Shown in pieces: positions 39,183 to 48,690 of a stretch of 64,000 bases of DNA. Location: positions 166,945 through 230,944 of the forward strand of contig NZ_CANMDU010000007.1 of NCBI RefSeq assembly GCF_947496775.1, read 5' to 3'. This stretch comes from an uncultured Maribacter sp. (GTDB lineage: Bacteria; Bacteroidota; Bacteroidia; Flavobacteriales; Flavobacteriaceae). The notes under the pieces are model-generated. The model was not told the DNA's origin and did no database searches. It was given only the letters and a program-made list of their open reading frames with translations. Each line of letters opens with the position of its first letter. Within the stretch, counting starts at the first letter, position 1. The translations under genes were made by a program, and so were the position numbers.

Positions 39183-39711
39183 TATAATTATGGGTAGACA
39201 AATATTCTTTTTTCAATGCACGAAGATACTTTAAAACGACTTCTCTAGAAAGCGAATCAGTCTTCAAACAATCTTTTTCTAAATCACTATAAACTTCTAT
39301 AGCCAAATACCAATTATTAATTCTTGCCATTGTTGGATCTGCAATTTCTGCATCCTCAAAATGTCCAGTTGCAGCATTAAATAATATGCTGGTTACAAAA
39401 GGTAAAAAATTAATAGCTTTATCTGGAATTTCTACTTCGTAAAAAGAAAAGAAATATTGCTCTCCATTAATTTTAAAAGGAACATCATCATACACATTTT
39501 CGTTTTCTAAATGATATTTAGTATTCACGTAATTGTAAAACTCGTTGGCCTCTTTAGGGTCTTCAAAAATAAACATTTGTCTTTTAGACAAACTTCTTTT
39601 GAACTTTTTTCCTTTGGTAACATTATAATCGGAAATGCTAGGAGCTATTCTTAAAGGAATACAGGAACTCAAAAACAGAAGGCTCAAGAAGAAGCTTATA
39701 TACTTATTCAT
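39160..39711 (-). CDS. Hypothetical lipoprotein
   Basis: 183 residues with a lipoprotein signal (LSSC, Cys17). The mature part has no motif I recognise; it is mixed alpha/beta with one weakly hydrophobic stretch (INFLPFVTSILFNAA) near residue 120. It follows a parS-like site and overlaps the methyltransferase. A role in the envelope is all that can be said. Confidence 0.65.
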   Translation of the reverse strand: MNKYISFFLSLLFLSSCIPLRIAPSISDYNVTKGKKFKRSLSKRQMFIFEDPKEANEFYNYVNTKYHLENENVYDDVPFKINGEQYFFSFYEVEIPDKAINFLPFVTSILFNAATGHFEDAEIADPTMARINNWYLAIEVYSDLEKDCLKTDSLSREVVLKYLRALKKEYLSTHNYNEVVFKN

Positions 39712-39774
39712 TCTAAAGGTATTGATTAAGGGAATTCCTACATCAAAAACTAAGCCAAAATTAAACCCCCTAAA

Positions 39775-39790
39775 TGTTCCACGTGGAACA
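39775..39790. other. parS-like site 1
   Basis: TGTTCCACGTGGAACA is a perfect 16-bp palindrome matching the conserved bacterial parS pattern TGTTNCACGTGNAACA, bound by ParB (Spo0J) during chromosome segregation. An identical copy lies at 42141-42156. parA and parB are not in the window. Confidence 0.85.
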
Positions 39791-39792
39791 TT

Positions 39793-40265
39793 TTAGTTTT
39801 TCCCTCTAATCCCTATGCCCAAAAAGCAAGATAACTACAAAGCCTTTTCCTTGGCTTTCTTCAATGAAGATGTCCTATATACAGTAAAATGTTTGTTCCC
39901 CGTAAAGAATCGTATAACAAAACTATCCTCTCTCCGTTCCTTACCTATAGCAGCAAGAGAACCCCATTCGGCTCCTTGTTTAAACTTAGCAGAAAAAACA
40001 ATCATATAATCCGGATATGGATAGATAATCTAGATTTAAAAAAGGTGAGCCCAAACAACTGAAAATGCTTGTAATTGGTAAACTCTTTTCCAATTTGGAA
40101 CGTAATAGAATATCCTAAAACCACAATAGAAAGAATACCTAAAACAACCTTTTGATTTAACGGTCCCGAATCAGTTGCCCAAAGATATACGGCAAAAAGC
40201 AACATTAAACATCCAAGAATTTTTACTGTTAAAGGCTTTTGTTGTTTATAAAAAAGAGAGCTCAT
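39793..40265 (-). pseudogene. Frameshifted small membrane protein gene
   Basis: The intact 5' frame (40265 to 40002) encodes 87 residues with two membrane spans (about 14-30 and 38-54), ending abruptly after FGLTFFKSRL. A second frame, shifted by one base near 40020, continues without a stop to 39838. It reads PYPDYMIVFSAKFKQG, then AEWGSLAAIGKERREDSF, then VIRFFTGNKHFTVYRT. This looks like the C-terminal half of the same protein family. A TAG at 39837-39835 then interrupts AL-LSCFLGIGIR before a TAA at 39795-39793. One missing base, plus possibly one nonsense change, explains it. It follows mnmG with a one-base overlap. A sequencing error is possible. Confidence 0.75.
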
Positions 40266-42133
40266 TATCTACCCATAAATACTAATAAGACACTTATATC
40301 GCTGGGTTTAATTCCACTAATTCTAGAGGCTTGAGAAATGGTTACAGGTTGGATTGCTGTGAGCTTTTCTCTTGCCTCATAAGACAAGGATTTAAGCTTA
40401 GAGTAATCAAAGTTCGAAGGAATCTTCACATTCTCCAAACGCTGTAATTTATCAGCATTCAATTTTTCTTTAGCAATATAGCCGGCATACTTAACTTGCA
40501 CTTCGGTTTGCTCTAATACTTCTCTATTTAAATTATGTTCTTCCACAAAACTAGAAACCCTATTCAACTGAAGCATATGTTCCATAGTTACTTTTGGCCT
40601 TGAAAAAACCTTATACATTTTATCCGATTGTTTAACCAAAGCAGAATCGACACTATCCAAAATTGGGTTAATATCCTCAGGAATAACACTAGTTTCTTTG
40701 AAAAAGTTCACAAACAGACTAGACTTACGCTCCTTCTCCTCCATCTTCATCAACCGTTCTTTTTTAGCTATTCCTAGTTCATACCCCTTAGGCGTTAAAC
40801 GCAAATCTGCATTATCTTGACGTAACAAAGTTCTATATTCAGCTCTAGAGGTAAACATACGATATGGCTCTTCGGTTCCCTTTGTAATTAAATCATCTAT
40901 CAATACACCAATATATGCCTCATCCCTCTTTAGGATGAATTCCTCCTGCTCACTAATTTTTAAATGCGCATTTATGCCAGCCATTAAACCTTGTGAAGCT
41001 GCTTCTTCATAGCCTGTAGTTCCATTTATTTGCCCAGCAAAATACAGATTTTCAATATTTTTTGTTTCCAATGTATGCTTCAACTGCGTAGGCGGAAAAT
41101 AATCGTATTCAATGGCATAACCCGGCCTAAAGAATTTAACTTCTTCAAATCCAACCACACTTCGCAAAGCCTTAAATTGAATATCCTCTGGAAGCGATGT
41201 AGAAAAACCATTTACATACACCTCCACCGTATCCCATCCTTCAGGTTCCACAAAAATTTGATGACTATTCTTATCTGCAAAACGATTAATCTTATCTTCT
41301 ATAGACGGGCAATAACGCGGTCCTAAACTTTTAATTCTACCATTAAACATAGGCGACCTATCAAAACCCTCACGAAGAAGGTCATGAACCATTTCTGAAG
41401 TATGGGTCATATGACAATCCCTTTGAGTAGTTAAAAAACTGGTATCTGCATAAGAGAATTTCTCTGGTTTTGCATCACCAGGCTGCACAATCATTCTAGA
41501 ATAATCCAAAGATCTACCATCCACTCTAGGAGGGGTTCCCGTCTTCATTCTTCCACTTTCAAAACCCAAACTAACCAATTGTTCCGTAATACCTGTAGCG
41601 GCCTTTTCTCCAGCTCTTCCACCTCCAAACTGCTTCTCACCAATATGAATTAGTCCATTCAAAAATGTTCCATTTGTTAAAACAACAGACCGCGATTTAA
41701 TTTCTATTCCTAAAGAAGTTTTTACACCAACAACCCTGTTCCCTTCTATTAGCAGACCACATATCATTTCTTGATAAAAATCTACATTCTTAGTTCCTTC
41801 TAGCATCAATCTCCATTGCTCCGCAAAACGTTTACGATCACTTTGAGCGCGAGGACTCCACATCGCTGGTCCCTTGGACTTGTTCAACATTTTAAACTGA
41901 ATAGCAGACATATCTGTTACTATACCACTATACCCTCCAAGAGCATCAATTTCCCTAACGATTTGCCCTTTAGCTATCCCGCCCATGGCTGGGTTACAAG
42001 ACATTTGTCCAATGGTTTCCAAATTCATGGTTGCCAATAAAGTTTTAGAACCCATATTAGCTGCCGCTGCCGCTGCTTCCGCACCAGCATGCCCACCTCC
42101 TACTACAATTACATCGTATACTTCTCCAAACAT
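40265..42133 (-). CDS. mnmG: tRNA uridine-5-carboxymethylaminomethyl modification enzyme MnmG (GidA)
   Basis: 622 residues, normal length. FAD-binding GGGHAG (12-17), the CNPAMGGIAKG segment (near 47) and the GTPPRVDGRS loop are all present. With MnmE it modifies the wobble uridine of several tRNAs. In many bacteria it lies near the replication origin. Here both flanks carry a parS-like site. The downstream small gene overlaps by one base. Confidence 0.97.
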   Translation of the reverse strand: MFGEVYDVIVVGGGHAGAEAAAAAANMGSKTLLATMNLETIGQMSCNPAMGGIAKGQIVREIDALGGYSGIVTDMSAIQFKMLNKSKGPAMWSPRAQSDRKRFAEQWRLMLEGTKNVDFYQEMICGLLIEGNRVVGVKTSLGIEIKSRSVVLTNGTFLNGLIHIGEKQFGGGRAGEKAATGITEQLVSLGFESGRMKTGTPPRVDGRSLDYSRMIVQPGDAKPEKFSYADTSFLTTQRDCHMTHTSEMVHDLLREGFDRSPMFNGRIKSLGPRYCPSIEDKINRFADKNSHQIFVEPEGWDTVEVYVNGFSTSLPEDIQFKALRSVVGFEEVKFFRPGYAIEYDYFPPTQLKHTLETKNIENLYFAGQINGTTGYEEAASQGLMAGINAHLKISEQEEFILKRDEAYIGVLIDDLITKGTEEPYRMFTSRAEYRTLLRQDNADLRLTPKGYELGIAKKERLMKMEEKERKSSLFVNFFKETSVIPEDINPILDSVDSALVKQSDKMYKVFSRPKVTMEHMLQLNRVSSFVEEHNLNREVLEQTEVQVKYAGYIAKEKLNADKLQRLENVKIPSNFDYSKLKSLSYEAREKLTAIQPVTISQASRISGIKPSDISVLLVFMGR

Positions 42134-42136
42134 AGC

Positions 42137-42556
42137 CTATTGTTCCACGTGGAACATTTTAATTTTTTCTTCTTCCTTAGCGCGCATTAATGCTGCCTCT
42201 ACCTTAGATTTATCCTTATAGCCCAATAAATGTAACAATCCATGGGCCATTACCCTTTGCAATTCATTTATAAAATCTACTTCATATTGGTCAGCGTTTT
42301 CCTTCACACGTTCTACAGATATAAAAACATCTCCACCTACTATTCTCCCTTCCGTATAATCGAAAGTAATAATATCTGTATAAGTATCGTGGTTTAAATA
42401 GTCCTGGTTAATTTTCAAAAGATAGGCATCGCCACAAAAAATATACTCCAAACTTCCTAACAAAAAACCTTCAGATTGCAAAATCCTTAGAAGCCAATCC
42501 TCATATATAGCCTCCTCGAACGGCTCCAAACCGATTTCATAATTGAAATTAATCAT
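42137..42556 (-). CDS. ybeY: Endoribonuclease YbeY
   Basis: 139 residues. The zinc-binding motif appears as HGLLHLLGYKDKS, with His105 and His109. The third His of the usual HGxLHLxGYDH is replaced by Asp115, a form I recall from other Bacteroidota. YbeY takes part in 16S rRNA 3' maturation and ribosome quality control. The last six codons (MFHVEQ) overlap the second parS-like site. It overlaps the DUF4175 gene by 8 bases and ends 3 bases before mnmG. Confidence 0.9.
   Translation of the reverse strand: MINFNYEIGLEPFEEAIYEDWLLRILQSEGFLLGSLEYIFCGDAYLLKINQDYLNHDTYTDIITFDYTEGRIVGGDVFISVERVKENADQYEVDFINELQRVMAHGLLHLLGYKDKSKVEAALMRAKEEEKIKMFHVEQ
42141..42156. other. parS-like site 2, inside the 3' end of ybeY
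   Basis: Identical to the site at 39775-39790. On the coding strand it supplies the codons for the YbeY tail FHVEQ, so the protein end and the DNA site constrain each other. Confidence 0.85.
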
Positions 42557-45500
42557 TCTTCTTAAAATATAATTTTACCCGATTTTGAAAATTGTGGCGC
42601 AAAGGTAAGCTTTGTCTGTTTAAAATCTCGGTTTCATTATGATAATTGTCTAATAATGAGGGTTTCGTAATAATAGCGTTACCAAACTTATCTGTACTAG
42701 TATTACTCTCCCTTTCTGCTTTCTTTCCCTTTTTAAGGGCTGCGTTTTCCAACTTCAATAATTCATACTCTATAATATTAGCCTTGCTAGCAGTGCGCTG
42801 GGTAATTCCATTTTCTAACAGATCATTTTCAAAATCTTCCATTTGGCGAAGAATTTTTTCTCCCAATTTTCTATCATTAGCATTCAACATATCCGAAAGC
42901 TGCTTTTCCAAAGCGTTTCTAATGGTTTGTTGGGATTGATAGATTTCGTAAATCTCCTTTAATTCAGATGCACTCATTCCCTGCCCTTGACCAGATCCGT
43001 AACCCTGTCCGGAATTGCTATTACCCGTTTTTTCACCACCTTCCTTTCCCATACCTTTAGCACCATTTGCTCCTTTTCCAGCCTTTCCTTTGATACCTTG
43101 AGCCGATTCACCTCCATCTTTTCCCTTTCCTTTAACACCATTATTTCCTTTGTTCCCATCTCCAGATTTTCCACCTGGATTTCCATTTCCTGGTTTACCG
43201 CTTCCATCCATTTTATCCTTAAGACTACCCTGTGCCTTAATAATATCGGGTAATTGAAAACCCTGTTGCCCATTTCCATCACCCTTGCCCATTTTCATAC
43301 TTTGCTCCATATTATCCAGAACATTAACTAAGAAGTCCGATAAACTATTGGCAGCCGTAAGAACATACTTTTGATTAGATGCACCTTGATACAACCTACC
43401 ATCTGCAACATTAATTAAAGTTTTGTCTATATTATAATACACCTCCGTTATCTGCTCATTAACAAATTCGGACAGTTCTTCTCTTCGTAGAGATAATGCA
43501 AATAAACTATCGTCGACATGTTCAAATAACAATCGCAACTCCTGTTGCTTCTTAATTTGATTTCCAAACTGGGTATCCGCACCCCTACCATAATTCATAG
43601 CCCCATATAAATCCTCTTGTTTAAAAGAAAAAGTAATCAAATTATCCAAGATCTGTCGTAACATTTCTGCATCTTCAGCAATACCAGACCCTCCATCACT
43701 AGAAGATGCCGTATCCTCCAAAGACTCACTCATTTCCTTCATTCTTTGAGCCGCCGATTTCTGCTTTTTAGATGCTTTACGTTCTCTAGCTTCGCTATCC
43801 TTACTAGGCCCTTCCTCAACATTCTCCTTTAAAGCTTTAGTTGCTTCCTTTTGATCATCTTTAATACTTTGTTGTTTATACGAATCAATATCCAAAGACA
43901 ACGGTTTTTTTAAAGCCTCATTATCCAATTTTAACTCTTTTAACTCCTTAGATACTCCAACAAATTCTCTATTCAACTCTTCTTGCTTAGATATTGAATT
44001 CTCTTCCTTCTTGTCTTCTGAAAGTCCTTTTTGTTTTTCCGAAATTTCTTTTAATTCATTAGCCAGTTGATCTATCTTTTCGGTTACATAATACCTCTTT
44101 GTTAGCTCTAAAAGTTGTTCTAAATTACGCTCACTATTCTTTTGCTTCTTACTTAATTCGTCAAGCTTTTTTGATAATTCCTCCTTATTAATTTTATCCG
44201 CCACTTTAGACAATTCCTCTAACAATTGTTCATTCCTTTTTGCTAGTAACTCTTGTCTTTCTAACCGCTCTTGTAACAATTTATTCTTTCCACTGTCCGG
44301 ATTTCTCTTCTTTAAATTATCCTTTAATTGCTTGCTAAATTTTTGCATCAAGGATTCTTGTTCTTTCTGGTGTTTTAGAAAATCCCGGACTTCGTTTTTC
44401 TTATTAAAATCTAAACTATTGTTTTCCTTTTGGTTCTTTTGTAGTTCTTTCAAACTTTCCTTTTGCTCCTTTACCTTTTCCAAAGACTTATCAAAGTTAC
44501 CCAAAATGGCTTTTTGAGTACTTAACTCCCTGTTTATCAACCCCTTATCGTTCAGAATATTAAGGCTAAAAACTTCACTCTTAGTAACTTTGCCACCATG
44601 AATACCATCATTATCCGTGACTTCAAAATAAAGACTATACGCCTTTCCTTTCTCTACATTTAATCCAGATGGAAATGTATAATAGAAAGTATAATAATTT
44701 GAATTAGGCCAATCTAAGATTCTAGATTGCTTCTTTTCCTCATTATCCGTTTCATAACAAAATAACTGAATCTTTTTTACCCTATAATCATCCGTAGTAC
44801 TACCATTAAAATATGCAATATTAGGCCTTAAACTATCTACGACTTTCCGAACATTGATAGAGGGATTAGCATCTTTAACTACGAGAAAAGTATAAGACAA
44901 TTTTTCAAATTCTTTAATATTTTGATTAGATGTAGTTAAAACATAATCATATTCGTCATAAATAATTTTCTGGTAACTATGTGTAGATCCCTTAGAAGTC
45001 ATTTCCACGATAGTATCATTAGTAACTATATGTATATTATCGGTATTCTTTCCATTAACCTTCCAAGTAACTTTTGTTCCTTCAGGAAATTTAGCATTAC
45101 CCGTACCTTCAATAACCTCAGATGACAATCCAGTATAAGAAGGATACTCCAAATTCATTTTAAAATCTTCGATAGATGGTGTTTTTAGAGCCAACAAATT
45201 ATAGGTCCTAGACATAACATCATTCCCCTTAAAAAAAAACGTGCAACTAGTTAATGGGGCACTAAACGTATAATAATACCGTCCGCTTTCTTTTTGTAAT
45301 AGCAGTTCTTTATCCTCAACCACCATATAAACCTCTTCTGGTTTAAACTCCCCTACTACCTCTACATAAATAGTAAAATCCTTATTTTCTAAAACCTCCA
45401 AATTATCCACTAATAAATGAAAAGAAAAAGGTGCAGGAGCTTCATAAGCTATATCATAATTTATCACTCTTTTATAAGAACTAAAATACGACTGCAAGTT

Positions 45501-46010
45501 TCCGGAAGCTCCAATTACCAAAATCAATAAAAAAGGAATACCGATATATTTTGCGTATTTAAAAGCATCTTTAAAATTAACAGCATTAACAAAATGTATT
45601 GGTTTTAAATTAGCACTTCTTTGTTCTATACTCGCCAAAAGTAATTCTGACCTATTTTGGTCTTCATCTAGATCTAGCAAATTATAAAGAGTATCCCCCA
45701 CTTCTGGAAAATACCTTCCAATTAAAACAGAAGCCTCTTTGTTACTAATTCCTTTTTTAATCTTAAAAAGATAAAACAAAGGAATACATATATAACGAAC
45801 AAAAAGAAAAAGCACTATTGCAATACAGAAAAAAAACAATAAAAATCTAGCTGTAGAATTTAGCCATAGAAAATATTCTAGTCCCAAAACACCAATACAA
45901 AAAAGAAGGGCAAACGCTATAAACAACAACGCCCCTTTAATAAGCATATTAGAATAATACTTACGTATAAAGAGGTTTATCTTATGAAGAACTAATTGGT
46001 AATTTTGCAA
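42549..46010 (-). CDS. DUF4175-family large membrane protein
   Basis: 1153 residues. Two membrane spans near 23-45 and 47-75 and a third near 151-168 precede a large Ig-like periplasmic region (about 180-480). A long Lys/Glu/Gln coiled coil follows (about 500-760). Next is a Gly/Lys/Asn-rich low-complexity stretch (about 905-990), then a short C-terminal helical part. This matches the flavobacterial DUF4175 family; the function is not established. A TAACTTTG box lies 18 bases upstream. Confidence 0.88.
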   Translation of the reverse strand: MQNYQLVLHKINLFIRKYYSNMLIKGALLFIAFALLFCIGVLGLEYFLWLNSTARFLLFFFCIAIVLFLFVRYICIPLFYLFKIKKGISNKEASVLIGRYFPEVGDTLYNLLDLDEDQNRSELLLASIEQRSANLKPIHFVNAVNFKDAFKYAKYIGIPFLLILVIGASGNLQSYFSSYKRVINYDIAYEAPAPFSFHLLVDNLEVLENKDFTIYVEVVGEFKPEEVYMVVEDKELLLQKESGRYYYTFSAPLTSCTFFFKGNDVMSRTYNLLALKTPSIEDFKMNLEYPSYTGLSSEVIEGTGNAKFPEGTKVTWKVNGKNTDNIHIVTNDTIVEMTSKGSTHSYQKIIYDEYDYVLTTSNQNIKEFEKLSYTFLVVKDANPSINVRKVVDSLRPNIAYFNGSTTDDYRVKKIQLFCYETDNEEKKQSRILDWPNSNYYTFYYTFPSGLNVEKGKAYSLYFEVTDNDGIHGGKVTKSEVFSLNILNDKGLINRELSTQKAILGNFDKSLEKVKEQKESLKELQKNQKENNSLDFNKKNEVRDFLKHQKEQESLMQKFSKQLKDNLKKRNPDSGKNKLLQERLERQELLAKRNEQLLEELSKVADKINKEELSKKLDELSKKQKNSERNLEQLLELTKRYYVTEKIDQLANELKEISEKQKGLSEDKKEENSISKQEELNREFVGVSKELKELKLDNEALKKPLSLDIDSYKQQSIKDDQKEATKALKENVEEGPSKDSEARERKASKKQKSAAQRMKEMSESLEDTASSSDGGSGIAEDAEMLRQILDNLITFSFKQEDLYGAMNYGRGADTQFGNQIKKQQELRLLFEHVDDSLFALSLRREELSEFVNEQITEVYYNIDKTLINVADGRLYQGASNQKYVLTAANSLSDFLVNVLDNMEQSMKMGKGDGNGQQGFQLPDIIKAQGSLKDKMDGSGKPGNGNPGGKSGDGNKGNNGVKGKGKDGGESAQGIKGKAGKGANGAKGMGKEGGEKTGNSNSGQGYGSGQGQGMSASELKEIYEIYQSQQTIRNALEKQLSDMLNANDRKLGEKILRQMEDFENDLLENGITQRTASKANIIEYELLKLENAALKKGKKAERESNTSTDKFGNAIITKPSLLDNYHNETEILNRQSLPLRHNFQNRVKLYFKKND

Positions 46011-46027
46011 TAGCTATTATTTTAATC

Positions 46028-46035
46028 CAAAGTTA
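46028..46035 (-). promoter_or_regulatory. Bacteroidota -7 box before the DUF4175 gene
   Basis: TAACTTTG on the minus strand matches TANNTTTG, 17 bases before the DUF4175 ATG. No clear -33 element was seen. It shares the 89-base divergent region with the gltX promoter. Confidence 0.4.
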
Positions 46036-46047
46036 CAAAAAAAGCCC

Positions 46048-46079
46048 TTTGGGGTTTAGGGGTGTTAAACCTATCTTTA
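46048..46079 (+). promoter_or_regulatory. Promoter of gltX
   Basis: TTTG (46048-46051) and TATCTTTA (46072-46079) are separated by 20 bases, close to the Bacteroidota TTTG-N19-TANNTTTG consensus with one mismatch. The start codon is 20 bases downstream. Confidence 0.55.
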
Positions 46080-46099
46080 CGGCCTAAAAATAAAAGTTA

Positions 46100-47608
46100 A
46101 TGTCTCAGAGCAAAGTTCGTGTGCGTTTTGCACCTAGTCCTACAGGACCCTTACACATTGGCGGCGTACGCACCGCATTATTCAATTACCTATTTGCCAA
46201 AAAACATGGTGGAGATTTTATTCTTAGAATAGAAGATACAGATCAGAATCGTTATGTAGAAGGTGCAGAAAACTATATTGTTGATGCGCTAAATTGGTGC
46301 GGACTTTCTTTTGATGAAGGCCCAGGAAAAGAAGGTGCTTTTGGTCCTTACAGACAAAGCGAACGTAAACATTTGTACAAAAAATATGCCGATGAGCTTA
46401 TAGAAAAAGACATGGCTTATTATGCTTTTGATACTGCCGATAGTTTAAATGCGCATAGAAAAGACCACGAAGAAAAAGGGAAAACCTTTATATACAATTG
46501 GCATAATAGATTAAAGTTAGATAATTCACTTGCGTTAACTAAAGAAGAAACCCAAGAAAAATTAGATAATGGGGATGCTTATGTTATACGATTTAAAACA
46601 CCAGAAAACGAAACTCTAGTTTTACAAGATGTTATTCGTGGAACAATCACTATAGATACCAATGTGTTAGATGATAAAGTTCTTTATAAGAGTGATGGTA
46701 TGCCAACATACCATTTAGCAAATATTGTAGATGACCATTTAATGGAAATTAGCCATGTTATTCGTGGGGAAGAATGGTTGCCTTCTCTTGCATTACACCA
46801 ACAATTGTATGACGCTTTTGGTTGGTCTGCTCCTACTTTTGCACATTTACCACTTATTATGAAACCTGTTGGTAAAGGAAAACTAAGCAAACGTGACGGG
46901 GAAAAATTAGGATTTCCTGTATTTCCTTTATCTTGGAATGAATCTACTGGATATAAAGAAGAAGGATACTTTTCAGAAGCCGTAGTAAACTTTTTAGCAT
47001 TATTAGGATGGAATCCTGGAACCGAGCAAGAAATATTTAGATTAGAAGAATTAGTAAAAGAATTTAGTTTAGAACGTGTAAACAAATCTGGAGCACGTTT
47101 TGATCCAGATAAAACAAAGTGGTACAATCAGCAATATTTACAAAATAAGAAGGATGCAGAACTGGCCTCGTTATACAAAATAATACTTGCCGAAAAACAG
47201 ATTCCTTCACAAGAATATAATGATGAATGGATAGAAAAAGTAGTTTCTTTAATTAAAGAACGTGCTGTTTTTGTAAAAGATTTTTGGGGTTTAAGCGATT
47301 ACTTTTTTGTTGCTCCTACCTCCTATCCAGAAAAAGCTGTAAAAAAGCAATGGAAAGAAGGCACACCAGATATTATGAAAGAAGTACTTTCTATAATAAG
47401 TACAATAGAAGATTTTAGTTCTGCTAACGTAGAAACTATTGTAAAAAAGTGGATTACAGATAAAGAACTTTCTTTTGGTAAAGTTATGCCTCCATTACGT
47501 CTTGTTATTGTTGGCGATATGAAGGGCCCACATATTTTTGACATACTAGAAATGATAGGAAAAGAAGAAGCCATTGCAAGGATTAAAAAAGCAATTAACA
47601 CTCTTTAA
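46100..47608 (+). CDS. gltX: Glutamyl-tRNA synthetase
   Basis: 502 residues. The class I HIGH motif appears as HIGG in SPTGPLHIGGVRTA, and KLSKRDG (near residue 258) is the KMSKS equivalent. It charges tRNA-Glu with glutamate. It is divergent from the DUF4175 gene and is followed by an SPFH gene after 88 bases. Confidence 0.96.
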   Translation: MSQSKVRVRFAPSPTGPLHIGGVRTALFNYLFAKKHGGDFILRIEDTDQNRYVEGAENYIVDALNWCGLSFDEGPGKEGAFGPYRQSERKHLYKKYADELIEKDMAYYAFDTADSLNAHRKDHEEKGKTFIYNWHNRLKLDNSLALTKEETQEKLDNGDAYVIRFKTPENETLVLQDVIRGTITIDTNVLDDKVLYKSDGMPTYHLANIVDDHLMEISHVIRGEEWLPSLALHQQLYDAFGWSAPTFAHLPLIMKPVGKGKLSKRDGEKLGFPVFPLSWNESTGYKEEGYFSEAVVNFLALLGWNPGTEQEIFRLEELVKEFSLERVNKSGARFDPDKTKWYNQQYLQNKKDAELASLYKIILAEKQIPSQEYNDEWIEKVVSLIKERAVFVKDFWGLSDYFFVAPTSYPEKAVKKQWKEGTPDIMKEVLSIISTIEDFSSANVETIVKKWITDKELSFGKVMPPLRLVIVGDMKGPHIFDILEMIGKEEAIARIKKAINTL

Positions 47609-47696
47609 GAGAGAAAAGTGTAACAAAAGGAGTATTTTACCTACAAATTAGTGAAAGAGTTTGTAAATTGATTTTTTAACCTAAAACCGCACAACC

Positions 47697-48653
47697 ATGA
47701 ATTTAACATTAATACCCATTTTAGTACTAGTCGCAGTAATTCTTTTTTCTGGGATATTTATAGTAAAACAACAAACCGCAGTAATTATAGAAAGCTTCGG
47801 TAAATTTAGTAGCATTCGCCAATCTGGATTACAATTTAAAATTCCAATTGTACAGCGTATTGCCGGACGTGTAAGTTTAAAAATTCAGCAATTAGATGTA
47901 ATTGTAGAAACTAAGACACTTGATGATGTTTTTACCAAACTAAAGGTATCTGTGCAATACGTTGTACATAAAGATAAAGTATATGATGCTTTTTATAAGT
48001 TAGAATATCCTCACGATCAAATTACTTCTTATGTTTTTGATGTGGTACGTGCGGAAGTTCCTAAAATGAAATTAGATGATGTCTTTGTAAAGAAAGATGA
48101 TATTGCTATTGCCGTAAAAGCGGAATTACAAGATGCGATGACTAATTATGGTTTTACAATTATTAAAACCTTAGTAACCGATATTGATCCAGATGCGCAA
48201 GTAAAAGAAGCAATGAACCGTATTAATGCATCTGAAAGAGAAAAAATTGCCGCTCAGTTTGAAGGAGATGCTGCTCGTATTCTTATTGTAGAAAAAGCAA
48301 AAGCAGAAGCAGAAAGTAAGCGTTTACAAGGGCAAGGTATTGCAGACCAACGTAGAGAAATTGCTCGTGGTTTAGAAGAGTCTGTAGATGTGTTAAATAA
48401 CGTTGGTATTAACTCACAAGAAGCGTCTGCTCTTATTGTAGTAACACAACATTATGATACCTTACAATCTATTGGAGAAGAAACAAATTCTAACTTAATA
48501 TTATTACCAAACTCGCCACAAGCTGGTAGCGATATGCTAAATAATATGATTGCATCTTTCACAGCATCTAACCAAATTGGGGAGGCAATGAAAGAACAAA
48601 ATGCTAAGAAAGGAATTGTAAATAAAAAGAAGGGGGCCTCAGATAACTCTTAA
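47697..48653 (+). CDS. SPFH/stomatin-family membrane protein (QmcA-like)
   Basis: 318 residues. One N-terminal membrane span (about 4-22), then the SPFH domain beginning VKQQTAVIIESFGKFSSI, a segment of Ala/Glu/Lys/Arg-rich coiled coil (EKAKAEAESKRLQGQG), and a polar C-terminus. QmcA/stomatin-like proteins form oligomeric membrane scaffolds. No NfeD partner lies next to it. A strong palindromic terminator follows. Confidence 0.9.
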   Translation: MNLTLIPILVLVAVILFSGIFIVKQQTAVIIESFGKFSSIRQSGLQFKIPIVQRIAGRVSLKIQQLDVIVETKTLDDVFTKLKVSVQYVVHKDKVYDAFYKLEYPHDQITSYVFDVVRAEVPKMKLDDVFVKKDDIAIAVKAELQDAMTNYGFTIIKTLVTDIDPDAQVKEAMNRINASEREKIAAQFEGDAARILIVEKAKAEAESKRLQGQGIADQRREIARGLEESVDVLNNVGINSQEASALIVVTQHYDTLQSIGEETNSNLILLPNSPQAGSDMLNNMIASFTASNQIGEAMKEQNAKKGIVNKKKGASDNS

Positions 48654-48690
48654 GATATCTTATTAACTGTAGACAAACCCGAAAGGCATT

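Noticed and set aside
39815..40009. Open frame of 64 codons on the plus strand
   Set aside because: It is antisense to the shifted frame of the decayed gene after mnmG, which has clearly protein-like sequence; this strand has no support.
42974..43282. Second frame within the glycine-rich part of the DUF4175 gene
   Set aside because: It is a by-product of the low-complexity repeat read in another frame.
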